64,000 bases of DNA from Symsagittifera roscoffensis (lineage: Eukaryota > Xenacoelomorpha > Acoela > Convolutidae), in assembly GCF_963678635.1 (NCBI RefSeq), contig NC_087070.1, forward strand, positions 25,600,007-25,664,006, written 5' to 3'. A program made the position numbers and the translations under genes. The notes beneath the pieces are model-generated. The model was not told where the DNA came from and ran no database searches. It saw only the letters and a program-made list of their open reading frames with translations. Shown one piece after another: positions 11,341 through 22,919 of this stretch; the first letter of the stretch is position 1, and the number at the start of each line of letters is the position of its first letter.

Positions 11341-11779
11341 AACTTGCATATTTCGTATTTGGTATTTGGTATTTTTTTTGAACGCTTATCTAAACATACA
11401 ATTTTGTGTAACGTTTAGCACCTGCGCAAAAAATATTTCAGAACTTTTTGCAAGATGCAAAATTTAATTTGATTTTTTCAACAAACATGCAAAAATACTT
11501 GAGTTTTTTACTGCTTCGAATATTTCAAAGAGTAAGCGGAAAAACTTTTGAAAGGTTTTTGCAAGATCCGAAAGTGGTTTTGATTTTGTGCAAAAATTTT
11601 TTCTTTAAATTTTTGCAAGATGCGCTTAGTGCTATTTGGATTCGATAAAAAAATCGCTTAAAGCTATTTGGATGATTTTTAGTGCTGATCCTTATCTTAA
11701 ATCCTTTTCTGATGTTTTTGATCAAAACTTATGCAAACATTAGCTTTTCCAATGATCGACTTTAGAACAAAAAAAAATT
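11341..11779. repeat. Segmental duplication unit B, copy 2
   Basis: Second copy of 8729-9172, nearly identical, with a short deletion after position 11700. It ends in a poly-A/poly-T stretch, where similarity stops. Confidence 0.9.
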
Positions 11780-12244
11780 TTTTTCATTGTATTAACAGTG
11801 CGAGGAAAGTTTGTTACAATTTTTCTAATTGCGAAAAAGTTTTTATTGTTTTTTGAAATTATTTGCAAGTCGCAAAAATATTCGACTTTGAACCTGCGCG
11901 CGAAAACTCATAACTAATTTCCCAGGAGTCCTAACTGAGTCCTAAATTCTTTCATTGATTTGTTTATTCCAATCTTTTAAAAAAAATAAAAACTTAAAAT
12001 AGAAAAATTATTACAAACACAAGACAACAATTAATTTATCTAGAAAAGAGCAGCTGTCGAGCAGCTGAGTTTTCATTGCTATGCAAATTCTCAATGAAGT
12101 GCAAAGCTGATTTTGCCTCAATCGCCGCTGGTTTACTTGGTGTTTTGCTCACTTGCATCCTTGGCTCAGAGAATACCTCACCCTCTTCATTTTTAATTGG
12201 TTTCTTAACAGAACCTTATTCTTCTAAGGGAAGAAGGAAATTGA
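11780..12244. other. Non-coding stretch
   Basis: No gene is supported. AT-rich sequence grades into a slightly more GC-rich part after 12,040 that precedes the minus-strand open frame ending at 12,245. Confidence 0.4.
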
Positions 12245-12622
12245 TTACAGGTTGAGCCACAAATTTGAGTCTGGAATCTCGGGATAGTCTATCCTAACGT
12301 GACCTGATTTCACCAACATCATCTCCATTGTGCCCAGGTAGTTCTCTGTGATGGGAACCTGCATCTCGTGATGTTCACTGAAGTCTTTTCTCTTGACTTC
12401 AATCTTGTACCACACTTGGATTGAGAGAATCAATTGGCTAAGAAAAACTCCAAAAGCTGTGTCTCGCACTTGTATTTGAATCCATTCAGGGGAAAAATCG
12501 TCGGAGTAAAAAACTCGAGAGAAGATTATATCGAGAAATAAATTGAAAATGGGAAATAACTTATTAAAAATGAGAAATATGTCTGAGTAAGCTGAGAGAG
12601 GAAGTAATTGGTGGTAGTTAAG
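12245..12622 (-). CDS. Candidate exon or gene fragment, unknown protein
   Basis: The minus strand is open for 126 codons from 12622 to a TAA at 12245-12247, without an ATG. The last 75 codons have a balanced, protein-like composition (for example EMQVPITENYLGTMEMM and a C-terminus YPEIPDSNLWLNL), unlike the Phe/Lys/Ile-biased chance frames nearby. The first 50 codons are more hydrophobic and AT-driven, so a real exon would probably begin inside the frame. No family is recognised. It may be a 3'-terminal exon or a piece of an element. Confidence 0.3.
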   Translation of the reverse strand, partial: LNYHQLLPLSAYSDIFLIFNKLFPIFNLFLDIIFSRVFYSDDFSPEWIQIQVRDTAFGVFLSQLILSIQVWYKIEVKRKDFSEHHEMQVPITENYLGTMEMMLVKSGHVRIDYPEIPDSNLWLNL

Positions 12623-14379
12623 TTAAAAGTTGAATGATTTGTTTAAAGAATGAGGGTACCTTCAATGTAGATGTGTGGGTTTTACCAATCAGAACAGATT
12701 TTTTATATTTGGTCTGTAGTGTGTTCAATCAGATTTCAGCTTCCTTTTGAGTCGTACCCATTGAGAAATAAAATCCCCATTGAAGCGTTTTTTCAATCAG
12801 ATGTTTCCAGTCACAAAAAGTGATCTTTTTGTTATTAAGTTAGGTTGTTTTATCCAATCAGCAAAAAACTCAACTTGTAAGGAATCAAATTGTTCAATTA
12901 AATTACAAAAAACACAAAAAAACTGCAAGAATAAATGACCACAATTTGTTTGCTGTACAATAACAAAACTTGCCAGCAACAGTAGCAAATAAAAAAAGTT
13001 AATAAAATAAACATTTCTGCATGTCTTTTTATCGAGTCAGTTGCTTTTTTGTATACAACTGATGAAAATTGCTAAATTTGAAGTAGATAGGCTAGTTTTT
13101 TGATTTTGATGTAAATTTGAGAGGATAATTGGAAATCGCCGCGTTTTTCCGCTCAAATCTCTGAAAACTTTATGACAAACCCAACCATAAAAGATTTGGA
13201 ACTTCGAAATTTGTTAAAGAAATGAGGAACAAAAAACTTTGCTGGGTTTTTTGACAAATTTGGGTATCGGGTAAAGAACAAAAAAAATTTGATTTTTTTC
13301 ATATTTTTTTTTGGTTAATTTCAAATTTTCTGGAATAAATTTTTTTTTTCTTGACAGGTGCAACTCAGCAGTAAGTTTGAAGCTCAGATATTTAAAACTC
13401 GGTTCAAAATTAAACTCGTTATTTGAGTAAGTTTCCCTAAATAGGCCTTTTTATTGTCAGAGATCTCTATTTTGTACTATATAAACGCCCAATTTATTTT
13501 GAAAAAAGTAAGAGTAAAATTGAAAAAATATATATAAAGAACTATTTTATCAATAAGGATATCAAGTTGAATTTTGTTTTGTAGAGTGACTCGAGGAAAA
13601 TCTTAATAGGTGTTTTTAACCGACGTTTTTCAGATAATGATTATTTTTAACTAAGTTAAATCTAGAGTTCTGATTGGTTGAAATTTTTTTTGAAAATTTT
13701 AGAATTTCCGTCAAAAATGGAAAGTTTTGCAGCCGATGACGTCTTTTCTTTATAAAAAATAATGTTTTATTTATGAAATCAAATTTCTTAAGTTTTCAAA
13801 GTCTTTTTGCGCAGGCTATGAAGTCAATTCTTAAAAAAAAGATGTCATTACCTATGCCGTATACTTGCTCGAAGAAACCTCACTTAGTTACATCTCTTCG
13901 GAGTCAAATCTGTGAAATTTTTTCTTAAATAACTGTGACTGATTAGGCATTTTCATAAACTGGTTTGTTTTGATTTGAAAATGATTTAAAAGTTTTGTGG
14001 ATACTTCATTAAGGAAAATTGCCTTTGATGAAAGGCTCGATTGTTATGGTTGATATCAAATGTGGAAAAAGCCTCTTTCATGGTAAAAGTGGATTACTTT
14101 GATATCAAAACTGAAAAACAGTTCAAGAAAACAAATTTTGGTTCCGATTGAATCAGATCGAAACTGATTGAAATTCTTTAATAAGTAAATCTCAATTCTG
14201 ATTGGCTGGTTTTTATTTGACATTTAACAAGTCAAATCTTTATATTCTGATTTTTCTTCCCATTTGGACAATTGGTCTACTCATAACTGAATTCAGTTAT
14301 TTTCTTTTAATTTTTGGAACATTTTAAATTAAGTATAAATCTCCGCTAAAGTTTTTGAGAGTTTCTAAATCTCCCGTTT
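12623..14379. other. Non-coding AT-rich stretch
   Basis: No supported gene. Many homopolymer runs of A and T and several copies of a CTGATTGG-like word, in both orientations, that I could not build into a longer repeat. Confidence 0.5.
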
Positions 14380-14640
14380 GTGCTCACTTCTCTGCTTTTC
14401 GGGATGCCTTCACAAAATAGATATGAGAGAAGTGGATGCCTTGAGTGGGGTGAAGACTCTATACGTAAAGATGTTTCTAGACATCGTAAGCGGTGTGGTG
14501 TTTTAAAATATCCAAAATGTATTTTTCATATAGTTAGCAGCGAGGAACTGAATAATCATATCAAGTAGAAGCATCCTTTTTGTCAAAAACATATTCTACA
14601 TGTTGATGAAAAACAAGCTCAGCAGCAGGCATGGTAGCAA
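14380..14640 (+). pseudogene. Degenerate C2H2-like zinc-finger fragment
   Basis: Translation shows two worn finger-like units: RKDVSRHRKRC and then YPKCIFHIVSSEELNNHIK, a stop codon, and KHP. The second fits the C2H2 spacing C-x2-C-x12-H-x3-H except that the first Cys is Tyr and a TAG interrupts it just before the last His. The frame then continues for about 20 codons before a second stop. This looks like the end of a dead zinc-finger gene or element. A chance resemblance is possible. Confidence 0.35.
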
Positions 14641-16149
14641 GCTTATGGGGATTTTTTTGAGTGCAATTTGCAGTGAAAATCCTAATATAAGCTAAGAAGT
14701 AGAGATGTATTTGTTAAAAAAAGGCTTAAAACAATATTGGATAATTTTAAAATATTGACTAATTGGTTTCGTTCGGTAAGCTATCTCTCTAAAATTTTCT
14801 TAATTTAGTGGCCTTTGTTCGTAATCATGAAGTAGTGCATTTCGAAGCAGATAAATAGTGGTTTATGTACCGGAAAAAGAGATTTTTTCACAGGTTTTTC
14901 TAATAGGCAAAAAATAATGAAAATTTGGATAATTTTAAAGGACATTCAACAATTCTAAAAGACAAAACAAGAGATAGAAAATCACTCCATAATTAGAAGT
15001 TAAGGTTTAAAACAAGAACCAAAATTATATCTGTTTCAATTTTTTTCTGGAGGTTCTGAGCAAATGGAATTTTTGGTGCAAACTTTGCTTTGGAATTGTA
15101 AACGATCGTTGAAATGATACAGTTTTCCATCTAAAATTAAAATGATTCAATTTTCCATCTAAAGTAGAATGTTAACAAATTGGATTGGAAAACACCCAAA
15201 TTGGGCAATGGTATATCAAACAGAAAACAAAAAAGATTGTTTTGAAGTTTACAGCAAAAGATGTTGGAATTCTTTTTAAGTATTTGTAAAATTTCCGTGA
15301 AATTTCCGAACTTCAACACTCTCAAATAAAAACAACGAAAAGAACTTCAAAGGCGTTTTTGTTTATATCGTTTTTTGATTTAAGTAGAACTATGGAAGCT
15401 TCAGAGTTATTAAGCAGATTTGCTTTTAAATTTACCTCGGAGAAAAACATGATCGCTTGAATGACAGAATTTTTTTCCTTTTTTGTTAAATTACATGCAA
15501 AAACAGTTCTATTGGATAAATGATGATAAAAAATTATCAAAAATCTGTGTTCAAATTATAAATTTACTTCAATTGTCAAAACAACTATTTTAAGGCTCTG
15601 CTTTTTGATGAGTTTTGGATAATTTTTAATGAAAATCCAAGTTAAAATCAAATCACGGAAATAATCAAGAAAAAGTTTTTTATAATTTTTAGTATTAAAA
15701 TTATAATTGATATTGAAAACTGATGTTGATGAACGTTGATAACCTTTGGGACAGAAACTTTTTAGTGAAATGAATAGGGAAGAAAGTGAATATGCGTTTC
15801 AGTTGGGTTTCCGCAAATTTACAGCTAGAAAGAATTTGTTTTTTTTTAAAAAAACTATCCTAAAAAAGATATTAGGTCAATTTACATCAAATCGAGTTTT
15901 AGGGTTTTTTAATGTTGCTCAAAAACTCTTGCCATTGACATACCTTGAACTAAGAAGTTAACTGAAAGACGTCCTTTCCACATTCGACACGTAAAACACC
16001 ATTGATATTTACCAAATAACAAAGCGACCTAGGACATTACTTTGCAAAAAATAAGAGATTCTACACAAAATTCAATTTTTTTGTCACATTTTCTTACCAT
16101 TACACTGAAACCCTTATAATTCTATTTGAAAGTATATAATAATGAAATA
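14641..16149. other. Non-coding AT-rich stretch
   Basis: No supported gene. The open frames of 60-72 codons on both strands are Phe, Lys and Asn-rich, as expected from chance at this base composition. Confidence 0.5.
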
Positions 16150-18490
16150 TAATTAAAAACACGTAACTCGACAAGAGAACACATATTATGTATTACAAAT
16201 AAAAAAAGTTGGTCGAAGTTGTTTCGTCATTTATTGTGTCGAGTACGCACGCAGCGTTCGCAATCTGTATTGCCAGGGATTTTCTCTATTTTAGAAACAA
16301 CTATCCATGGGTTCCTCCGTTTTTATGATTATTTTCATTTAAAAATAGCTCAAAAAAATTTTCCGTGCCTGCACCGGCCGCGCCCCGTGTTTAAAAAAGC
16401 TAGCGGTTGAAAAAAATCTAGTTTCTCTGAAGTCTTTATAATTTTCGCTCCTCCACCTTAGCGGCAGCCATTCTAGGGTTTTAAACTGATCCCTCACTTT
16501 TCCTTCTGGGGATAAGAACACTATTACCGTTATATCCCACAAAAGCTGCCTAAAACAGCCCATGGAATGAGCGATTTGACTGCTTCTGATTGGTTTGTAG
16601 AGGTGTTGTCGCTCTAACACAGAAGAAATGTGAAAAATTGGCTCTGCTATATGAAAACATTCTAATCTGAATGCCAAGAGAATCTCCATGAGTTTTTGAG
16701 GCAACAGAAGCTATGCCCACCATCTTCGGTAACGTCCTTTCCGCGCACGCATTGAAGTCCTTTGCAAATTTTGAAGACTAATCGAAGTTCTATCGTGACC
16801 CTGAGATGACGGTTTGAAAGTTTCAGTCTTAGATTTTAGCATGAGACAAAACTCAACTATTGGAAACCAAACCTGGATTGGAGGACGTTGATTTTTTGTA
16901 GGTCCGTTGGTTCGGGTCTTAAAATAAAATAGGCTATTTTGCTATCAAAAACTGGCTCTGTCCAATTTTTGGATCTAGAGCATAAAAAAGTATGTTATAT
17001 CCACATGCTACAAAATCAAAAATTAAGCGCGTAAAGCTAAGTAAACGCGTAAAGCCAGTAAACGAGCGGAAGAAACACCCAGGCCACCTTTGGTTGCCGG
17101 GAGAACTTCTTGTAAAAACCGGTTATCATCCCTTTTCACAATAAAGACCTTGCATAACGAGTTTCCTAACTTTTTGTCGCAGATTTCCAAAAAACACTTG
17201 TGCATAAAACAAGGAATCGTATGCAAAAACTATCACACACAGTTTTAGCATGCTAAAGAAATCTTTCAGGTGGTGAAAACCGTAATGGGCGCTTAGTCTG
17301 TCAATGACATCAAAGACTTTTTTTTAACTCCTTCCTTTTTTCATCGAGGAAATTTTTTTGACAAAATTCGCCGATTGGATATCCTAATGTGAGAAGTTCT
17401 TCTCTGTTTTTATTTTTTTTGGGGCATGTTTTTCAAAATTGAGTTTAAATTAAATTGTAATGTTTTATGTTTGCAATTAGTAATTTGTCGTGGCGTTCCA
17501 AAAAATCATTTTGCAAAAAACAAGGGCTCGTACGCAAAAAATATAGAAGTTTTGGCATGCTAAAGCTATTTTTCAGAAGGTAAAAACCATAAAGAGCGTC
17601 TAGTTTGTCAATGATATCCGAAAGCTTTTCAAGCTCCTTAATTTTTTCCTCGAGCATTTCTTTTCGGCAAAATTCGCCGATTGGATATCCTAATGTGAGA
17701 AGTTCTTCTCTGTTTTTATTTTTTTTGGGGCATGTTTTTCAAAATCGAGTTTAAATTAAATTGTAATGTTTCATCGGGGTCGGTCCCACATAAAAAACAA
17801 TCTTCGCACTTTTCAATGCTCAAACTGAAGGCCGTAGTTGTGTTCCAGCTTTAAAAATTGTTCTTATAGTCATCGGCTAAATTACCATCAGCTAAATACC
17901 AGATACTAATTTTCGAGTCTCGCTGCTTATCAAGTGTTGCATTGTTTCCGCAAAAATGGGTGGCGCTTCATGATCCCCTTGTTGAGTTCCTTCTTTTGCC
18001 ATTAAGATAGAGCCTCCGTGAAAAGGAAACTAGGTTAACTGTATGCAGATTAGATGTATTTGAACAATTCCGGGCGATTTGAAAATTTATTCGGCATTTT
18101 TCCCTATTAAAAGAGTTAAAGGCTACTTTTAAAAAAAAATGCGTTTTTGATTATCTTAGCGCTCAGTTAGGTTTCAAAATGAGTGTCCAGCTGTTTCTGC
18201 TACTGAAACGAGAGTCCAGCTGCTTCTGATAAGTTTTTGTCGCTCGGCGAAGGCCTTGCTTCCAGCACTCTTAGACGCGTGTTGGCTAGGGCAATCTTTA
18301 TGAGAGCGATAACCTTTGCGCCAGAAAAGGAATTCGGGTATTTTGCAATGAGGTTTATCATTTTAGTAAGCGATTTCAGAAAACTAATTCCTGCACTGCC
18401 ATTCGACTTAAAAATAAGATCCTTACAACATTGAGTAGCTATTTCATCCGGACCTGCTCCTGATCCGTTGGAAAAGACCTTGTCGTTTCG
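16150..18490 (-). mobile_element. LINE pseudogene, copy 1 (RT and C-terminal part)
   Basis: Read on the minus strand, the order matches a non-LTR RT. Near 18,435-18,240 PDEIATQCCKDL and FSGAKVIALIK match the start of the RT fingers. At 17,657-17,445 a 70-codon frame carries PKLLYFLRTSPCF, typical of the region after the palm in this LINE group. At 17,226-17,023 LPATKGGLGVSSA follows. At 16,704-16,339 GCFRQLLWDITVIV matches the C-terminal WDxTV segment, which may belong to a PD-(D/E)xK-like nuclease (inference). Stops and frameshifts occur throughout and the palm motifs A-C are not readable. About 300 bp is tandemly duplicated internally. The copy at 22.9-24.9 kb has the same order. Confidence 0.7.
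17160..17772 (-). repeat. 307-bp tandem duplication inside the LINE copy
   Basis: The unit 17160-17466 recurs at 17467-17772. The right halves (17358-17466 and 17665-17772) are almost identical, while the left halves differ at roughly a quarter of positions, judged by eye. Such uneven divergence suggests recombination between two LINE copies or gene conversion, not a single simple duplication. Confidence 0.7.
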
Positions 18491-19280
18491 TATAAATTGA
18501 AATCGGTAACAAAAAAATCTATTTTTTCAGAGTTTGGAGCTACCATTTTGACCCGCTGAAATTGGTTAGACATCAATTTCTGATGGTTGATTATCAAGCA
18601 AAAAAGGAGCAATTGTGTCATCCGAAGCTGAAAACATCATTAATTGCTTTCATTTTGCTTTATAGAGCTCTCTTTTTACCAGCTTCATTTTCTGCTCGAG
18701 GGAAGTGACTCATAGGTGGGCTTGAAACTGAGGTTGGTGTGTTGAAAGTGAATCGGCTCTTTCTCGATTTTTTAATAAAGAGCTCATTGCGTGTGGTTTG
18801 CGTCCACTTTCTTCGATTGCTCCAAGCAAACAAGAAAGACGTTAAAAACATTAGCCATTTTGTGATATCATCTACATTGTGAAGAAGTAATTCAATTTGT
18901 CCGGTAGAATTTCAGCCAAGGGAACACGCAAGTCTTTTGGTATTCTGTTGAGTACTCGGACATTTGAGATGGCAGTAGTAAAATAACTGTTTAACACTAC
19001 ATTTTTGTAATTTATTTATAAACAGATATACATCAACCCATAAAAATCATCAAAACAATTTGACGTTCTTTGATTTGCAAAGAGAAATATCTACACAACT
19101 GACTTGATATCATCTAGAACAACAATCACATGCAACTCAATTTATCAGTCCTCAGAATTTGAAGCAAACTGTGGCTGTAGATTTTCTGTTTTTTTTTCTT
19201 CATCTTGACTCAGCGTAAGAGTAAAACAAGGGATTTTGACGGATTTTAGGGGACTGATCTAACCTACGACAAGCGGTTAG
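18491..19280. other. Possible LINE 5' region, then non-coding DNA
   Basis: Minus-strand frames at 18621-18439 and 18851-18660 could be the N-terminal part of the LINE, but no motif proves this. From 18,860 to 19,280 nothing is recognisable. Confidence 0.3.
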
Positions 19281-19707
19281 TTAGAATATTATAGATCATC
19301 AAAAAAGAAAGTTGAATTAAGTTTCAATATCGAACTACAAAAATCAAAAACGACGAACAATCTCACCCGAGCTCAGCAGTTCCAGCGGTTCAACAACAGA
19401 CTCTTTGAGCCACTTCCAGTTTCCCGTAACCCAGAAAGCCACTTGATAGAGCTATCTCTAAAAATTCCCGAAGGGCGCTCGACAAACAGGCACAAACATT
19501 TAACAGATTATGTCTATTATATAAATTTGAAACATAATTATTATCTAACATTAAGAGTTTTGGACGATATCAGCTTGCCGCAGTGAGTGAAACAATTTGG
19601 ACCTAAACAGTTTAACAAATCAAAGTGTTCAATTATGTTGAAATGGTAATTTTAACAAATATTTCCGCATATTTTATTGAATTTTCAGGTCTAAAAAACC
19701 ATTATAG
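19281..19707 (+). CDS. Candidate two-exon 3' end of a host gene
   Basis: The plus strand is open from 19281 to the TGA at 19584-19586, about 101 codons with balanced composition (for example NNRLFEPLPVSRNPESHLIE and NYYLTLRVLDDISLP). It has no ATG, so it would be an internal exon. At its end the sequence CA|GTGAGTG is a good donor, and TTGAATTTTCAG|G ending at 19688 is a strong acceptor. Splicing out 19583-19688 (106 bp) restores CAG and adds SKKPL before a TAG at 19705-19707. The fit of donor, acceptor and phase favours a real gene. No family is recognised and the upstream exons were not found. Confidence 0.4.
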
Positions 19708-20040
19708 GATAATCAAAAATCATAAAAAATGTCAAACACATTAACCATAAGAACACTTCATCGAAAATTTATATATCATTTTTTATGCAATCAATTCAAA
19801 AAAATTTGAAATAGCTCAAATATCAAAACTAAACAAATCATTTTGCACATTTTTAGTGCACATTCAAAAAACTAACTAAAATATACCGGACGATGAAAAA
19901 TCATTCAGGTGACAAACATGTTATTCACAAACATAAAATATCAAAATGTAATTTAACATCTGTGATGCAATGATAACTTTATTTCAATCGGCAAGCAAGG
20001 TGTAATACTAAAAACCTTATAAACCGACACAACAGCCAGT
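19708..20040. other. Non-coding AT-rich stretch
   Basis: I see nothing beyond AT-rich sequence between the candidate exon and the Penelope-like fragment. Confidence 0.5.
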
Positions 20041-20585
20041 TTGAGAAACTCTCTGAAAGACAAGATGGACCAAGAAAAACTTCAGCTAAAAGTAGTTGAG
20101 AGTTTTGGGCGACGTGAGTTAGGGCAGTGTGTGAAAAAATTGTTAAGTTTCGGACCAAAACATCAGGTACGAGACAAGTTCAATGAAGTTCATTCCTTGG
20201 GGGTATTGATATTTTTCGTCTGAAAAGTCAAAATGAACAGCCGGAGAAAAACATGCGAGATTAAAGCAGCTGCAAAATGATTTGCTAAGAATGTGAAACA
20301 GGCAACCTCAGACAAAATTTTTTGAAGGATAATGGTCTCTTTGCAGGGCCGTTTGATAAGGGTGTAGGTTTTTTGTGATGAAAAACGAAAAACAAACGAG
20401 AGCAAACTAGAAGATTTTTCTTCAATGAGAACATTTTAGTGAGCAAAAATGTCTGAGTGACAGAGTGGTGATGAAAATTGTAGGCATAAACAAGGAATTA
20501 TTCACATGAAAAAGAAAAATGAGATCAGAGACACGCTATTTGGTAGGTTAAGATCTTTGGGTGAATTTTCCCCCGGAAGTGCTTA
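20041..20585 (+). pseudogene. Penelope-like element fragment (N-terminal region)
   Basis: The translation KLLSFGPKHQVRDKFNEVHSL matches the Penelope-like copy at 61.6-64.0 kb, where the same place reads VLSFGPKHPVRDKFNEIYFL. In other frames the likeness continues: FLKDNGLFAGPFDKGVGF corresponds to YLKDNGLLAVPFDKGVDF, and SVVMKIVGINKELF to SVIMKIEKYINKQLL. This order covers the region before the RT core. The copy is truncated at both ends, broken by stops and frameshifts, and lies on the opposite strand to the other two copies. Confidence 0.75.
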
Positions 20586-20604
20586 CTGACGGAAAGTTAA
20601 GCTA

Positions 20605-20652
20605 GATCCTAAACATTTGGCTAGTGTCTGGATAGAGCTTTACATGCGGTTG
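20605..20652 (-). repeat. Short dispersed repeat, inverted copy
   Basis: The reverse complement of this 45-bp block (GCATGTAAAGCT...TAG.C.CTAGCCA...TTTAGGA.CT) resembles 24957-25002 and 44668-44712. It is probably a scrap of the same repeat family. Confidence 0.5.
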
Positions 20653-22919
20653 ACCGGCTCTACATCGTAAATTCAGTTTTTTACAGAAGAGAAAATTACC
20701 ATATGCGTCGGAGATGTATTGACTGTATATCTCAAATTCTAGCTTCTCATAATCTCAAAAATGAACAATGATGTTATAAATTGAATTCAGAAACTATTTG
20801 AGGGTGCTAAAAATGTTGAATTAACAGTTCCCCAATATCACGAGAGAACCTTCCGATTTCGCAATCTTCGTTGCAGAAGCTTCTTCTTCACCACCAGGGA
20901 GGTTTGCTATCTTCACTCCCAGTTTTACCGATTGAGGATATACATTCAGTAACGATTGTAAGTGTACAATCTGTACAACTCGAAAGGCTTCTTTTCTTCC
21001 ATTATCCGTTGATCGCAACAGTGATCGTATTACCGTTTTCCTTGTATGACGTCATGTTTTTGCCGCGAAAACTGTGTTTCTGATTTTCGCACTCTTTTAG
21101 TTATCACAAAAGGTGAAACTCAACGTGTCATGCATGCTCAAATCTAAGTTTCAAAATTTAATACCTGTAGTAATTTTTGGTCCAAAACAGAAAAAACGTC
21201 CTTAACCGGCATCTTTAAGGTTTCGTACGAACTTCTTCTTCAAATGACCTTTCATTTTTTGATTATTCTACCAAATAACGTAACCAGTCAAAGTTTTGAA
21301 CGTATTATGCGATCGTTTTACAATCAACGGTACTCAGGTTGTACGGAACAAGCTCCTTGGAGAGCCCCACCACTGAATTCGAAGTATCTCGTCCAAATGA
21401 TAGAGTGCCATGAGAAACCGAAAAATCATTTTATGTTTATCCAATTTGTTCACTCCGTGCTATAAATGGCATGACACCACATCGCTCTAGCCGTCTAACA
21501 TTCGCATTAATCTGCACTATGAGGATATGAAAACAAAATATAAAATATCTTTTCTGACTTCCAATTTCATTTCTCAAAAAAGAATATTTTTCTCCTATGT
21601 TTAAAAAACGGTCCTGCCAACTAACAAACTGAAATTATCCTACAAAATCTTGTCCTATCTGGAAATTAATATGTTATTGGTCCTGAACATTGTGAAAAAT
21701 TGAATATAAGAAACTCTGTGGTTAGAATAAGAAATGTAGTAGTCGCCTTCGTCAGGGGACTACTCAAGTTTTTTCATATCACCACAAAGCAAGCAGTTTT
21801 TTTAGCGGATTAAAAAGAACCATGCATGCTGCAATACTTTAAAGACAAGCTCCTCTCAATTTTTTTTAAAATTATAAGTAGGGGTGTTTGTAAAAAACAC
21901 TCTTAAAATCACAATGCAGTTTCATAATTGCAGCAATTTTAAACTCAAAATATCTACGAGATTATTCCATCAAGTTTTTTTGTAAGCTGCATCAGTTTGG
22001 TCTCTATGTTAAAATTTCAAGCACAAATAAAGTTTGAGTTTTTCTCTCTTCCCTTAAGTCCTCATGTTGTACTCTCTTTTCATCTTTCGTTTATGTCGTA
22101 CAGAAGTTCTAAAACTTGTAAAATCTTCTAATCATCTTTGCTTGTTGTTATTCATCTGTTATCAATACTCCATCTCTTTTTGTTGAAACTTTGCATTCTT
22201 AGTCTGCTGACCTCTGCATTTTTTGTCTCAGTGTCTTGAAGCCCGTCTTTGGCCAACTTGGCGGTTTTGGGGCAGCCCTTTAACACCTCTGCTTTTCTAC
22301 CGTCTGTTTGCAACGGGGTAGAGGATCCACTGTAGTTTCTCTGTTCCCGCAGAAGCTGTTGTAGAGGCGCAACGTCAAGATTGTTCTTTCTCTATGCCGT
22401 CTGAATCGATTGTTTTTTTTTTTCATATATTTAATTTTCGTTTTGTTTTGTTAAGATTGTTCTTCTCCCTTGAACTATTTCGGCTGATCAGTGACCGTAT
22501 CGACCTAGTTATATAGGGAAACACTTTTTCTTTGATCTTTTCCTGATTGCACTGTGCTAAAAATTTTAATAGAAGTTGCAATTCAAATTTTTTATGGCAA
22601 CGAATTTTTTTTACTTTTTTCGTTTTCTGACTCAATAGATTTTGGCTTACGTTATATCGGCGTCAAATTGCGTCTTTTGTAGAGCGAAAAATAAAGGGGA
22701 GTAAAAACAGGGAGTGTATGTTATGAGTGCAAGTTGAACCTAATAAAATTATAATAACATTCACAAAGTCAAAAGTGTCATAATATTGGATGTTACAGTC
22801 AGGAAACTTTTAAAAATTTATTCCAGCCAAAATTTTAGTTTTTATTAGATATATAAGTGATAATGATGAAAAAACGAAAACAGTTGATGTGACTAAAAAA
22901 AACTCCGAAGGATACGTCT
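20653..22919. other. Mostly non-coding stretch with two weak open frames
   Basis: Two minus-strand frames have more protein-like composition than the background. One is 20821-21018 (NLPGGEEEASATKIAKSEG). The other is 22152-22391, 79 codons without a start codon, rich in Lys, Arg, Gln and Glu (APLQQLLREQRNYSGSS). Neither has a recognised domain, and both may be remnants of retroelement gag or host exons. The remainder is AT-rich with no visible feature. Confidence 0.3.

Noticed and set aside
16890-16930. tRNA box-B-like GGTTCGGGTC
   Set aside because: No matching box A or cloverleaf could be drawn; no tRNA gene was found anywhere in the window.
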